Source of the DNA: GWE2-51-13 sp942492825
Lineage (GTDB): Bacteria; Bacillota_I; Bacilli_A; Erysipelotrichales; Erysipelotrichaceae
DNA length: 64,000 bases
Assembly: GCA_942492825.1 (NCBI GenBank)
Contig: OW818635.1
Span: 1,426,001-1,490,000 of the forward strand
Reading direction: 5' to 3'
The notes under the pieces were generated by a model. It had not been told where the DNA came from. It saw nothing but the letters and a program-made list of their open reading frames with translations, and made no database searches. Made by a program: the position numbers and the translations under genes. This document shows, in pieces, positions 35,892 through 43,896 of the stretch (the first letter of the stretch is position 1; every line of letters begins with the position of its first letter).

Positions 35892-36737
35892 ATGAGCTCG
35901 ATTCTATGTGTCGGAACCGCGATGATCGATACGGTGCTTTCAAGCAATGAACCGATCGTTGTCGGAAAGTGCAACAAAGTCACACGATATACTTGTGATG
36001 GCGGAAGTATCCGCAACGTGGCGCATAATTTACGTTTGTTTGAGAACGAGGTTTTCTTTTGGGCGAAGTTCGGAAACGATATCGAAGGCTTGGAGTTGAT
36101 TTCACGCCAAGAAGCATTGGGCATGGATGTCCATAGCACGATCGTGGATGCGAATACACCCCATTTTTATCAATATACGACTGAGAATGGTCCGTTCTTG
36201 GCGTCGACGATCACGGATGACTTTGACTTCAACAATCGGGATCTCTTTCCCACATTCCTGTTAAGCGGACAAACGTATGGGATCACCGACCAAAGCGATC
36301 CGCAATTCCTTGAAAGTTTAGTAAACCGTACCCCGAAGATCCAATGGATCGCTTTGGGATTCTTACCACCTAAAGAATTATTACCTCGGTTTTTCGCTGT
36401 TTTTGCGAATCGTGTCGAGGCGATCTATGCATCAAGTTCCGTGGATGCCTTCTTATCCTCCACAATCGATTTACCGTTAACGGTCGTCACGATGGACAAA
36501 GAAGGAATCCTTTATCAAGAAAAGAAAGTCGTGCGTCGCATTCCGGCTCCGGTGATCGGACCCGGTAACGACGTCGGGATGGGCGATGCATTGATCGCGG
36601 GATTTCTACATGCCTATCTATCCGGCTTATCGCTGGAGTTGAGTTTATATTTCGGTGTGAACTGCGCACGAAAAACATCGGATGTGTTGACACCTGTCAA
36701 TACGCAATTGACGGATCTATTGGGACCTCACGTCTAA
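35892..36737 (+). CDS. PfkB-family carbohydrate kinase
   Basis: 281 residues of the ribokinase/PfkB fold, which phosphorylates a sugar or nucleoside with ATP. The N-terminal substrate motif (CDGGSIRNVAHNLRLF) resembles the conserved GGxxxNxA block. The C-terminal signature is NDVGMGDALIAGFLHA, where the usual GAGD is GMGD but the catalytic Asp is kept. It is shorter than many members. The ATG at 35892 has a better-spaced GAGGT than the GTG at 35883. The gene is alone with its own terminator, and divergent from the hydrogenase operon. Pseudouridine, ribose or fructose 1-phosphate cannot be told apart. Confidence 0.8.
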   Translation: MSSILCVGTAMIDTVLSSNEPIVVGKCNKVTRYTCDGGSIRNVAHNLRLFENEVFFWAKFGNDIEGLELISRQEALGMDVHSTIVDANTPHFYQYTTENGPFLASTITDDFDFNNRDLFPTFLLSGQTYGITDQSDPQFLESLVNRTPKIQWIALGFLPPKELLPRFFAVFANRVEAIYASSSVDAFLSSTIDLPLTVVTMDKEGILYQEKKVVRRIPAPVIGPGNDVGMGDALIAGFLHAYLSGLSLELSLYFGVNCARKTSDVLTPVNTQLTDLLGPHV

Positions 36738-36744
36738 ATCACAC

Positions 36745-36772
36745 AAAAGGATCGACTGAATCGATCCTTTTT
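36745..36772. terminator. Bidirectional terminator of the PfkB and RsgI-like genes
   Basis: An AAAAGGATCGA/TCGATCCTTTT stem (36745-36755 with 36761-36771), with T tracts usable in both directions. Confidence 0.9.
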
Positions 36773-36786
36773 CATGGAACTATAAC

Positions 36787-37887
36787 TTAGTTGGAATTTC
36801 CGTTTCCGTTGGTACCGGATCCGCTATCCCCATTTCCCGATTCTGGATTGGCTCCTCCATTTTCGGCAGGTGCGTCAGAATTCCCTGAATCTGGGTTCCC
36901 GGAGTCAGGATTCCCTGAATCTGGATTCTCTGTATCTGGATTCCCCGGGTCTAGGTTGCCTGAATCCGGATTCCCAGTTTCTTCTGTCGCCTTAAGTTTG
37001 ATTTGGACTTCCGATTGAATGCGAAGCATCTCTTCCAATCCCGCATTCTCAAGTCGAGTACGAAGTTCGGTAGCATCTTGACCCTCTTTCTCAAGTTGAG
37101 CGCAAGCGTCTTCGATTCGTTGACGTATCTTTTCAGCGCTTGGGGTCGTAATCCGAACTCGTGTCTGCGTTTTCACGCGATCGAGGTTTTCCTGTTTCGA
37201 AAAGAATTCTTTGGCGCTTTGAATGCTTCCATCAGGTAGATTGACCATCCCTTGTAAGATATAGAGTCCAATCGGAATCTCTTTTAAGTCGGCTTCCCTT
37301 TTTTCAATCTGCGTCGCCTTCATTTCGACCACATTCATGCGACTGAGTGCCGAACCGGTTTGGATCTGTTCACGTAAATGAAGTTCCAATTGATCCATTA
37401 CGACCTGACTTGTCCCATCCTCAAAGGTTTTTGTGACGACAACGAAATCATCCATGAGGTCAAAGAGGTCGATGTACCCAGCTTCTTCGATACGCTCGAT
37501 CAGTTCGTTGACCGCTTTCCCGATCGGCAGTCCGACCAATCCAGTTACGTCGATCGCTTGCGCGTCGTCGTCTACCTTCTTGATTTCGACAACCTCCATA
37601 TTTTCATCGACTAAGAAATCGAAACTTGGATTTACATTGATCGAAACGGTGGCGATCACATTGGTTGAAGGTGTGGTGGGCAACCATCCTGAGGTGGCGA
37701 CCATCCATGCCAGAACGAGAACAGCGGCTGACCCCAATATCCATCCAAGGTTAATTCTTGAACGTTGTTTCGATCGAAGTGATTCTGTGGCTCTAAAGCC
37801 ACTCTTCTGGGCACGAGAGTAAACCTGTGCCAACGTTTTTTCTTCATCAAATGCGTTTTGACGGAAAGATTCTTTTAATTTGTTCAT
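36787..37887 (-). CDS. RsgI-like membrane anti-sigma factor
   Basis: 366 residues: a cytoplasmic ~45-residue N terminus, one transmembrane helix (~47-65), then an extracytoplasmic domain opening with IATVSINVNPSFDFLVDENMEVVEI, the signature of the RsgI periplasmic-like domain. A helical, charged section (~200-300) follows. The end is a low-complexity Gly/Asn/Pro/Asp/Ser tail built of a five-residue repeat. It likely holds the ECF sigma factor encoded just upstream inactive until a surface signal arrives. The N-terminal region lacks a clear zinc anti-sigma motif. The stop is beside the shared terminator. Confidence 0.75.
   Translation of the reverse strand: MNKLKESFRQNAFDEEKTLAQVYSRAQKSGFRATESLRSKQRSRINLGWILGSAAVLVLAWMVATSGWLPTTPSTNVIATVSINVNPSFDFLVDENMEVVEIKKVDDDAQAIDVTGLVGLPIGKAVNELIERIEEAGYIDLFDLMDDFVVVTKTFEDGTSQVVMDQLELHLREQIQTGSALSRMNVVEMKATQIEKREADLKEIPIGLYILQGMVNLPDGSIQSAKEFFSKQENLDRVKTQTRVRITTPSAEKIRQRIEDACAQLEKEGQDATELRTRLENAGLEEMLRIQSEVQIKLKATEETGNPDSGNLDPGNPDTENPDSGNPDSGNPDSGNSDAPAENGGANPESGNGDSGSGTNGNGNSN
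36874..36977 (-). repeat. Tandem 15-bp repeat in the anti-sigma gene (GNPDS units)
   Basis: Seven imperfect 15-bp units coding for GNPDS, GNLDP, GNPDT, ENPDS, GNPDS, GNPDS and GNSD. In-frame slippage would change only the tail length. Confidence 0.85.
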
Positions 37888-37942
37888 CGATTGTACCGTC
37901 CTTTCACCTATAAAGAGTCGAAACTATCGCAATGCGACGAAA

Positions 37943-38455
37943 TTATTTATTGAATTTTTGTTTAAGTTGGCTTATCGCTTTATAGACTTTGCTTTTGATT
38001 GTGGTTACAGGCATCGCGAAGAGTTCGGCGATTTCGGGATAATCCAAATCGAAACGAAATCGAGCGACTAGGATCGATAGTACCGGTTCATCCATTCGTT
38101 GTATTTCTTGCCAGATCATTTCGGTGCTTAGATGGTTTAAAACCTCCGTATCTAAATCAACATCATCCGTGAACATTTCGATCGGATTATCCTCACTGTC
38201 AAAATCAACAATATTGATCTGAGCTTTGGCTTGATAGTAACGACCCAACTCATGTTCGGCCATTCTCAAAAGATATGCTTGGGGATTTTCAATGGTGCTT
38301 TCCTCTTTTAGATAGTGTCGATAGAAAGCAAAGTATATTTCTTGTAACAGATCTTGCGCATCCTCAAAACGCCGTGTCTTACGGAAAAGGTATCGACTTA
38401 ATACCGGGTAAGTCGCATGATAGATGGTTTCGAAGTCCGCTTCGGTACGTTTCAT
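37943..38455 (-). CDS. ECF RNA polymerase sigma factor
   Basis: 170 residues with region 2 (YHATYPVLSRYLFRKTRRFEDAQDLLQEIYFAFYRH) and region 4 (PVLSILVARFRFDLDYPEIAELFAMPVTTIKSKVYKAISQLK). The linker is acidic and has no region 3, as in ECF sigmas. The RsgI-like anti-sigma gene follows after 55 bp and is almost surely its partner. The ATG at 38455 follows GGAAAGCAAGGACC. Target genes are unknown. Confidence 0.9.
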   Translation of the reverse strand: MKRTEADFETIYHATYPVLSRYLFRKTRRFEDAQDLLQEIYFAFYRHYLKEESTIENPQAYLLRMAEHELGRYYQAKAQINIVDFDSEDNPIEMFTDDVDLDTEVLNHLSTEMIWQEIQRMDEPVLSILVARFRFDLDYPEIAELFAMPVTTIKSKVYKAISQLKQKFNK

Positions 38456-38668
38456 GGTCCTTGCTTTCCTTTTATATATTATGAGTGAATTTTCGGTCTT
38501 CGCGACGAACTTTTTATTTAAACCACTCTAAAGATATTTTTCTAGTTCTTTTCAATTTTATCAGTCAAAGGCATCGATACATTCAATATCATAAAATATT
38601 GATTCATAAACACTTTTCAGCTCTATCTTCAGTGCTTTGAAATCAATAAGATTGGCATATTTAGTCAA

Positions 38669-38686
38669 ACGCAACTAAAGTTGCGT
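38669..38686. promoter_or_regulatory. Inverted-repeat operator upstream of the XRE gene
   Basis: ACGCAAC-TAAA-GTTGCGT, a perfect 7-bp inverted repeat, 70 bp before the XRE start; a candidate binding site for that regulator. Confidence 0.5.
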
Positions 38687-38728
38687 AAATGAAAACTATA
38701 CTCGATAGAAACGGAACACTCGTTACTT

Positions 38729-38734
38729 TATAAT
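38729..38734 (+). promoter_or_regulatory. -10 element of the XRE gene
   Basis: TATAAT 22 bp before the ATG. There is no good -35, which fits a regulated promoter. Confidence 0.5.
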
Positions 38735-38755
38735 ATAAACAAGGAGAATAACATA

Positions 38756-39295
38756 ATGACAACAGGGGAAATCATACAGAATAAGCGTAAGCAACTCGGT
38801 TGGTCACAGGATCAACTGGCTGAGAAGCTGAATATATCACGTCAGTCGATTTCCAAGTGGGAGCAAGACGTTTCTTTGCCGGATCTTGAAAATGGGTCAA
38901 AACTATGTGAAACGCTTGGAATCACCGTCGAAGAACTCTTACATCCTACGAATGATCAACCGGAGAAACAAGCCATTCCTGAGAACTCATTCCAATCGGC
39001 TGAAAAATTCATTAAGAAAAGATGGCATTTCTCTGGTCTGTACTTTGCATATATCGGAATCGCTCTATCTGCCGCAGGACTCGCCTTTAAACTGATTTCA
39101 AATGCATTAAGCCAACAATTTCAAAATAACGCTAACGGTATGTTGAACGGATTTCCGGGATTCACTCCAAACTTGGATACCACAAGTTTTCTGAGTCCTT
39201 TTCTGAACTTCATAATCGTTGGTGGGATCCTACTCATGTTGGCCGGATTCAGCATCTTTGCTTACGGTCAATTCCATCGACAAAAGGTCAGTTAG
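38756..39295 (+). CDS. XRE-family transcriptional regulator with two membrane helices
   Basis: 179 residues. An N-terminal HTH_3 domain (~4-60: IIQNKRKQLGWSQDQLAEKLNISRQSISKWEQ, LPDLENGSKLCETLGITVEELL) is followed by a linker and two transmembrane segments (~93-115 and ~148-168), separated by a Phe/Asn/Gly-rich loop. Membrane-attached XRE regulators of this type often respond to envelope stress. It has its own ribosome binding site AAGGAGAATAACATA and a terminator at 39321-39348. Confidence 0.85.
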   Translation: MTTGEIIQNKRKQLGWSQDQLAEKLNISRQSISKWEQDVSLPDLENGSKLCETLGITVEELLHPTNDQPEKQAIPENSFQSAEKFIKKRWHFSGLYFAYIGIALSAAGLAFKLISNALSQQFQNNANGMLNGFPGFTPNLDTTSFLSPFLNFIIVGGILLMLAGFSIFAYGQFHRQKVS

Positions 39296-39320
39296 GTTTA
39301 GAAATTTGACGTTGTCGAGA

Positions 39321-39348
39321 ACCCACACACATCATTCTGTGGGTTTTT
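39321..39348 (+). terminator. Terminator of the XRE gene
   Basis: ACCCACA (39321-39327) pairs with TGTGGGT (39338-39344), then TTTTT. In the remainder, 39349-39484, I see no gene. Confidence 0.8.
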
Positions 39349-39486
39349 CTGACCCATTGTAGATCTTCATAACATTTGCTTGGAACTCATGATCTCAATC
39401 ACGATTCAATGTTCTTGATATCTAAGCATTGTCAGATTCGACTCATATGGATAAAGATGCGGATCGTTACTTAACTCTTTTCAAAC

Positions 39487-39513
39487 AAAAAGCTGCCCCG
39501 AGTCGTGGCAGCT
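39487..39513 (-). terminator. Terminator of darA
   Basis: AGCTGCC (39491-39497) pairs with GGCAGCT (39507-39513), then TTTTT on the minus strand, 22 bp after the darA stop. Confidence 0.85.
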
Positions 39514-39535
39514 AGATAAACTGGATCTGATTGAA

Positions 39536-39859
39536 CTAAACCTTCAAGAACTTTTCAACATCCATCACGAAGATCGTGGCGCCTCCGACTTGGACTTCGA
39601 TCGGAAACGACGCATAGCGTCCAATATCGTAGGATGCGGTGGAAGGAACGATTTCCGTCCGTCGTTTACTTTCTTCACCGATGACGTCGATGCATTTATC
39701 CACCAATTCGTCTTCGGTACCGATGATCAAGGTCGTGTTTCCGGCACGTAGGAAACCGCCGGTGGTGGAAAGCCGAGTGACGATGAAATCCGCTTTATTG
39801 AGGGCGTTGGTTACGCTGTGGGCATCGTCGTTGGATACGATCGCGAGAATAAGTTTCAT
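39536..39859 (-). CDS. darA: Cyclic-di-AMP receptor (PII-like, DarA/PstA)
   Basis: 107-residue PII-like protein of the DarA/PstA (DUF970) family, which binds c-di-AMP as a trimer. Conserved parts are the start MKLILAIVSNDDAHSVTNAL, TRLSTTGGFLRAGNTTLIIG with the ligand-binding Thr/Gly/Asn residues, and the end PIEVQVGGATIFVMDVEKF. Its presence implies c-di-AMP signalling in this organism. It is read from its own promoter, 38 bp after ychF. Confidence 0.93.
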   Translation of the reverse strand: MKLILAIVSNDDAHSVTNALNKADFIVTRLSTTGGFLRAGNTTLIIGTEDELVDKCIDVIGEESKRRTEIVPSTASYDIGRYASFPIEVQVGGATIFVMDVEKFLKV

Positions 39860-39885
39860 GGTCTTTCCTCCTCTTAAGTACCCTA

Positions 39886-39894
39886 ATTATAGCA
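39886..39894 (-). promoter_or_regulatory. Extended -10 promoter of darA
   Basis: Minus strand TGC followed by TATAAT (39886-39891), just after the ychF stop. Confidence 0.6.
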
Positions 39895-39897
39895 CAA

Positions 39898-40998
39898 TTA
39901 GACGTTGAACCGGAAATGCAGAACATCGCCGTCTTTGACGAGATATTCTTTTCCTTCAAGTCGCAGTTTGCCTGCGTCCTTAACGGCTTGTTCGGATCCT
40001 AAGGCAACCAAATCATCAAATGAGTAGGTTTCCGCCCGTATGAATCCCTTTTGGAAATCGGTATGAATGACTCCGGCACATTCCGGCGCCTTCATTCCTT
40101 TGACGAATGTCCAAGCACGTACTTCCTGAACGCCTGCGGTCAAGAACGTGCTTAATCCGAGTAAGTGATAAGTTGTTTTGATGATGCGATCCAATCCGCT
40201 TTCCTGAATACCCAAATCGTTGAGGAATTCCTTTTTTTCTTCTGCTTCCAACATCGCTAACTCTTCCTCGATCTTGGCGCAAATGGGAATGACTTCGTTG
40301 TTTTCCTTTTCGGCGAAGTTCTTAACGATAGTATAGTAAGGATTCACTTCGGGTTGTGCGATCTGATCTTCCGCCATATTTGCGACATAGATCACCGGTT
40401 TGGCGGTGAGTAGATTGTATCCCTTCAGTAACATCCATTCTTCATGACCCAAATCGACACTCCGAGCGGATTTCTCCGCCATCAAAGCATTATGGACTTT
40501 TTTCAGGACATGCGCTTCCGCGACCGCTTCCGCATCTCTTTGGGCGGCTTTGCGTTCCACTTTATTCAAACGTGTCTCGACGCTGGCCAAATCGGCGAAG
40601 ATCAATTCGAGATTGATGATTTCGATATCCCGTAAAGGATCGACCGATCCCTCGACGTGTGTGATGGAATTGTCGTCGAAGCACCGTACAACATGCACGA
40701 TGGCGTCGACTTCGCGGATGTGGGATAAGAATTGATTGCCCAATCCTTCACCTTTACTAGCCCCTTTGACCAAGCCGGCGATATCGGTGAATTCAAAGGT
40801 CGTATATACCGTTTTCTTACTTTGAAACATCTGATGGAGAACGTCGATGCGATGATCCGGCACTTCGACTACCCCGACATTGGGATTGATCGTCGCGAAA
40901 GGATAATTGGCGGCTTCGACGGAAGACTGTGTAATCGCGTTAAACAAGGTCGATTTCCCGACGTTGGGCATTCCGACGATTCCTGCGGTTAATGGCAT
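39898..40998 (-). CDS. ychF: Redox-regulated OBG-type ATPase/GTPase YchF
   Basis: 366 residues, standard length. The N-terminal G domain has the P-loop GMPNVGKSTLFNAIT (G1), FTDIAGLVKGAS (G3) and an ANMAED variant of the G4 motif, which gives the ATP preference known for YchF. A helical coiled-coil insert (~120-200) and the C-terminal TGS domain (AGVIHTDFQKGFIRAE, EYLVKDGDVLHFRF) follow. It associates with ribosomes. Fourth and last gene of the dtd-folD-DUF951-ychF unit, 13 bp after DUF951. Confidence 0.96.
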   Translation of the reverse strand: MPLTAGIVGMPNVGKSTLFNAITQSSVEAANYPFATINPNVGVVEVPDHRIDVLHQMFQSKKTVYTTFEFTDIAGLVKGASKGEGLGNQFLSHIREVDAIVHVVRCFDDNSITHVEGSVDPLRDIEIINLELIFADLASVETRLNKVERKAAQRDAEAVAEAHVLKKVHNALMAEKSARSVDLGHEEWMLLKGYNLLTAKPVIYVANMAEDQIAQPEVNPYYTIVKNFAEKENNEVIPICAKIEEELAMLEAEEKKEFLNDLGIQESGLDRIIKTTYHLLGLSTFLTAGVQEVRAWTFVKGMKAPECAGVIHTDFQKGFIRAETYSFDDLVALGSEQAVKDAGKLRLEGKEYLVKDGDVLHFRFNV

Positions 40999-41011
40999 AG
41001 ACTACCTCCTT

Positions 41012-41218
41012 TTAGAGCGTGGGTTCGGTCGAAGGGTGATGTTCGACCACTTTTTTGAGTTTCTTTTCAAATTCGCTACGATCAAACATGATTGCGGCTC
41101 CGCACCCCAGGCATTTGATTTTGATATCGGCGCCCATGCGGATGATCCGCCATTGTTTCGATTTGTGGCAGGGATGTTCTTTTTTCATTTCGACGATATC
41201 GTTGAGATCGTATTCCAT
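41012..41218 (-). CDS. DUF951 small protein
   Basis: 68 residues. The pattern NDIVEMKKEHPCHKSKQWRIIRMGADIKIKCLGCG is that of DUF951, with two Cys in CLGC plus Cys17/His18 as a probable zinc site. The family lies next to ychF in most Bacillota, as here. Function unknown; nucleic-acid binding is likely from its SH3/OB-like beta content and zinc site. The stop of folD directly touches its ATG. Confidence 0.88.
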   Translation of the reverse strand: MEYDLNDIVEMKKEHPCHKSKQWRIIRMGADIKIKCLGCGAAIMFDRSEFEKKLKKVVEHHPSTEPTL

Positions 41219-42082
41219 TTAAACCTCCCGTAAGATTTCGTGTTGGTGGTAAGCGTCCATCGTATTCTCCAACAGCATGGCGATGGTCATCGGTCCGATC
41301 CCGCCCGGAACCGGGGTTAAATGGGAGACATACCCGTTGAGACTGTCGAAATCGACGTCACCGGTCAGTTTACCGTTTTCTAAACGGTTGATACCGACAT
41401 CAATGACGACCGCTTTGGAGCTGACATGTTCTTTTTTTAGGAAACGGGGACGTCCGATGGCGACGATGATGACATCGGCCGCACGTGTATAGCGATGAAG
41501 ATCAGCGGTTTTGGAATGACAGATCGTTACCGTGGCATTGCGGTTCAATAAGAGTTGGGCGACCGGACGGCCGACCAAGTTGCTTCGCCCGATCACGACT
41601 ACATCTTTGCCTTGTAGGGGGATTTGGTACTGGTCAAGTAAACGAAGTATTCCGCGTGGAGTACACGGTTCAAACCCTTTGATCTGCATATGCATCTTGC
41701 CGACATTGACCGGATGCAAACCGTCCACGTCTTTCGACGGGTCGATACTGCGAACGATTTCCTGCGGATCCAATTCGGCAGGCAGGGGTAATTGTACCAG
41801 AATTCCATCCACATTGGAATCTTCATTCAAACGATGGATGATTTTAACCAACTCGGTTTGGGAAATCGTGCGGGGGATATGCATGACTTCCGACAACATA
41901 CCGACGCGTGCGCAGGCTTTTTCTTTTCCGGTGACATAACTTAAGGATGCCGGATGATCACCGACTAAAACGACCGTCAGTTTTGGGACACGCTTGCCCC
42001 GTTCACGTAAAAGTCCGATACGGATTTTCAGATCCTCTTCGACTGTTTTGGCAGTCAGTCTTCCGTCCATTAATTCAGTCAT
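41219..42082 (-). CDS. folD: Bifunctional methylene-THF dehydrogenase/cyclohydrolase
   Basis: Interconverts 5,10-methylene-, methenyl- and 10-formyl-THF, linking with the fhs product encoded at 60674 for one-carbon supply. 287 residues, normal. Motifs are SYVTGKEKAC with the catalytic Lys, DGILVQLPLP, DVDGLHPVNVG and the Rossmann GRSNLVGRPVAQLL, ending with PVPGGIGPMTIAMLLENT. The ATG overlaps the dtd stop by 4 bp. Confidence 0.95.
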   Translation of the reverse strand: MTELMDGRLTAKTVEEDLKIRIGLLRERGKRVPKLTVVLVGDHPASLSYVTGKEKACARVGMLSEVMHIPRTISQTELVKIIHRLNEDSNVDGILVQLPLPAELDPQEIVRSIDPSKDVDGLHPVNVGKMHMQIKGFEPCTPRGILRLLDQYQIPLQGKDVVVIGRSNLVGRPVAQLLLNRNATVTICHSKTADLHRYTRAADVIIVAIGRPRFLKKEHVSSKAVVIDVGINRLENGKLTGDVDFDSLNGYVSHLTPVPGGIGPMTIAMLLENTMDAYHQHEILREV

Positions 42083-42528
42083 CGTTGTTCCTCCTTGGTT
42101 TCATAGATGATGGTCACCGGACCGTCATTGGTTTGGTCGATGATCATATACGCTTGAAATGTGCCGGTCTCCATCGGAACGAATTCCCGAAGTTTCTTGT
42201 TGAATATCCAATAGAGCCGATCCGCAGCTTCGGGACGTGCCGCTTGATCATACGAGGGTCGGTTTCCCTTGACCGTATCCGCGATCAAAGTGAACTGGGA
42301 AATCGATAAGATCGATCCCTTGATCTCTTGTACGCTGAGATTCATTTTTCCGTCCGCATCCTCAAAGACACGGGCATGCGCGATTTTATGCGCCAGTTTT
42401 TCGGCATCTTTTTCCGTATCCTTCGCATGAACTCCCAGATAGACGACCAATCCTTGTCCGATCTTACCGACAATTGTTTGGTCGACCCGTACTTGCGCCT
42501 GAGTCACGCGTTGTATCACCGCACGCAT
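42079..42528 (-). CDS. dtd: D-aminoacyl-tRNA deacylase
   Basis: Removes D-amino acids and glycine mischarged on tRNA. 149 residues with the Dtd active-site motif SQFTL (near residue 80, in ILSISQFTLIADT), the Gly/Pro motif GPVTI near the C terminus, and the start MRAVIQRVTQAQVRV. First gene of the folD operon, and the ATG at 42528 follows AGAGGTGATATT. Confidence 0.94.
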   Translation of the reverse strand: MRAVIQRVTQAQVRVDQTIVGKIGQGLVVYLGVHAKDTEKDAEKLAHKIAHARVFEDADGKMNLSVQEIKGSILSISQFTLIADTVKGNRPSYDQAARPEAADRLYWIFNKKLREFVPMETGTFQAYMIIDQTNDGPVTIIYETKEEQR

Positions 42529-42566
42529 AATATCACCTCTTCCTCATTTTACTATCTTTTCAGGAA

Positions 42567-42575
42567 TGTTAGAAT
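42567..42575 (+). promoter_or_regulatory. Extended -10 promoter of rarA
   Basis: TGT followed by TAGAAT (42570-42575), ahead of a strong AAGGAGGTGATTCG ribosome binding site. A poor -35 (TTTTAC) stands 17 bp upstream. Confidence 0.55.
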
Positions 42576-42592
42576 AGAAAGGAGGTGATTCG

Positions 42593-43855
42593 ATGAAACA
42601 ACCCCTGGCATTTCGTATCCGACCGACATCATTGGATGATATTATCGGTCAAACCCACTTGGTTTCGAAAAACGCTCTTCTACGACGTTGCGTCGAGGAG
42701 CGTCGATTGTTTTCGATGATCTTCTTCGGCCCTCCCGGAACCGGGAAAACGACGGTGGCTTCCGTCCTGGCCAATGAGCTAACGTTACCCTTACGGAAGT
42801 TTAACGCGGTAACCGGGAATAAGAAAGAATTGGATACGATCTTCGCGGAAGCGAAGTTATATGGATCGATGGTGGTGATCGTCGATGAAGTACATCGGTT
42901 AAATAAAGATAAACAGGATTTATTGTTGCCGCACATTGAAGATGGGACAATCATCATGATTGGAGCTACGACGTCCAATCCTTACTTCTCGATCAATCCC
43001 GCGGTCCGCTCGAGGTGTCAACTGTTGGAATTTAAACGGATCGAAGAAGCGGACATGCGCAAAGCCTTGGATCGTGCATTATCCCATCCGAGTTCGGATC
43101 TAGGTGGATGTACCTTAAGCGAAGATGCGATCAAAACGATTTGCGACCTCAGTAACGGTGATATCCGTTTTGCCTATAACTTGTTGGAGATCCTCGCAAT
43201 CGCTCTACCGGGAGCGGAAATACAGCGTGAAGATGTCCACCGCTACACTCGACAAGCCAACATGGCGATGGACCATGACGGGGATGATCATTATGACGCG
43301 TTAAGCGGTTTTCAAAAGTCCATCCGCGGTAGTGATCCCGATGCGGCGCTCTATTATCTCGCTCGCTTGATTCTAGCGGAAGATATGGACTCGATCGAAC
43401 GAAGATTATTGGTGACTGCCTATGAAGACATCGGATTAGCAAATCCCGCCGCCGTGGCACGAACCGTCAATGCGGTCGATGCGGCGAAACGGGTCGGATT
43501 TCCCGAAGCGTCGATTATTCTTGGGACAGCCGTCATTGACTTAGCACTGTCTCCGAAATCCAAAAGCGGTTGCTTGGCCATCCATGCGGCCATCGATCAG
43601 GCGCAACAACATGCCTATCCCGTTCCTGATTATCTGCGCTTAACTCCAGTCGGCATGAAGGATGAGGATAAGTACCCCTATGATCGCCCTGATCTGTGGC
43701 ATAAATTCCAATATCTGCCCGATGCCTTAAAATCAGTCAGTTTCTATCAACCCAATACAAACAGTGTCTACGAAAAGCAACTTGCGAGTAATTTGGAGGA
43801 ACTTAAAAAAACAAAGCGATCCAAAGAGATCGCAAAGTTAAAGCGTCAGAAATAA
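42593..43855 (+). CDS. rarA: Replication-associated recombination protein A (AAA+ ATPase)
   Basis: 420-residue RarA/MgsA, a DnaX/RuvB-related AAA+ ATPase acting at stalled forks. The clamp-loader-type AAA domain has Walker A FFGPPGTGKTTVA, Walker B VVIVDEVHRLNKDKQD, sensor 1 IGATTSNP and the arginine finger in AVRSRCQLLEF. The C-terminal tetramerisation region (YLARLILAEDMDSIERRLLVTAYEDIGLANPAA and so on) is complete. The ATG has a consensus ribosome binding site. It is divergent from dtd. Confidence 0.95.
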   Translation: MKQPLAFRIRPTSLDDIIGQTHLVSKNALLRRCVEERRLFSMIFFGPPGTGKTTVASVLANELTLPLRKFNAVTGNKKELDTIFAEAKLYGSMVVIVDEVHRLNKDKQDLLLPHIEDGTIIMIGATTSNPYFSINPAVRSRCQLLEFKRIEEADMRKALDRALSHPSSDLGGCTLSEDAIKTICDLSNGDIRFAYNLLEILAIALPGAEIQREDVHRYTRQANMAMDHDGDDHYDALSGFQKSIRGSDPDAALYYLARLILAEDMDSIERRLLVTAYEDIGLANPAAVARTVNAVDAAKRVGFPEASIILGTAVIDLALSPKSKSGCLAIHAAIDQAQQHAYPVPDYLRLTPVGMKDEDKYPYDRPDLWHKFQYLPDALKSVSFYQPNTNSVYEKQLASNLEELKKTKRSKEIAKLKRQK

Positions 43856-43856
43856 C

Positions 43857-43878
43857 AAAAGAGCCCGAAGGCTCTTTT
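43857..43878. terminator. Bidirectional terminator between rarA and the lipoprotein gene
   Basis: AAAAGAGCC-CGAA-GGCTCTTTT, perfect and symmetric, 2 bp after the rarA stop and 18 bp from that of the lipoprotein gene. Confidence 0.92.
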
Positions 43879-43896
43879 GATTTGACTGAAGTTAGA

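Larger units (their letters stand above)
38456..38755. other. 300-bp divergent intergenic region between the ECF sigma and XRE genes
   Basis: AT-rich. On the sigma side a CATAAT/TATATAA stretch (38475-38485) could be a -10. On the XRE side there are a perfect inverted repeat and a TATAAT, listed separately. No ORF or RNA gene is visible. Confidence 0.5.

Noticed and set aside
36874..36977. Short regular repeats considered as a CRISPR array
   Set aside because: The 15-bp units are contiguous without spacers and are in frame with the anti-sigma tail.
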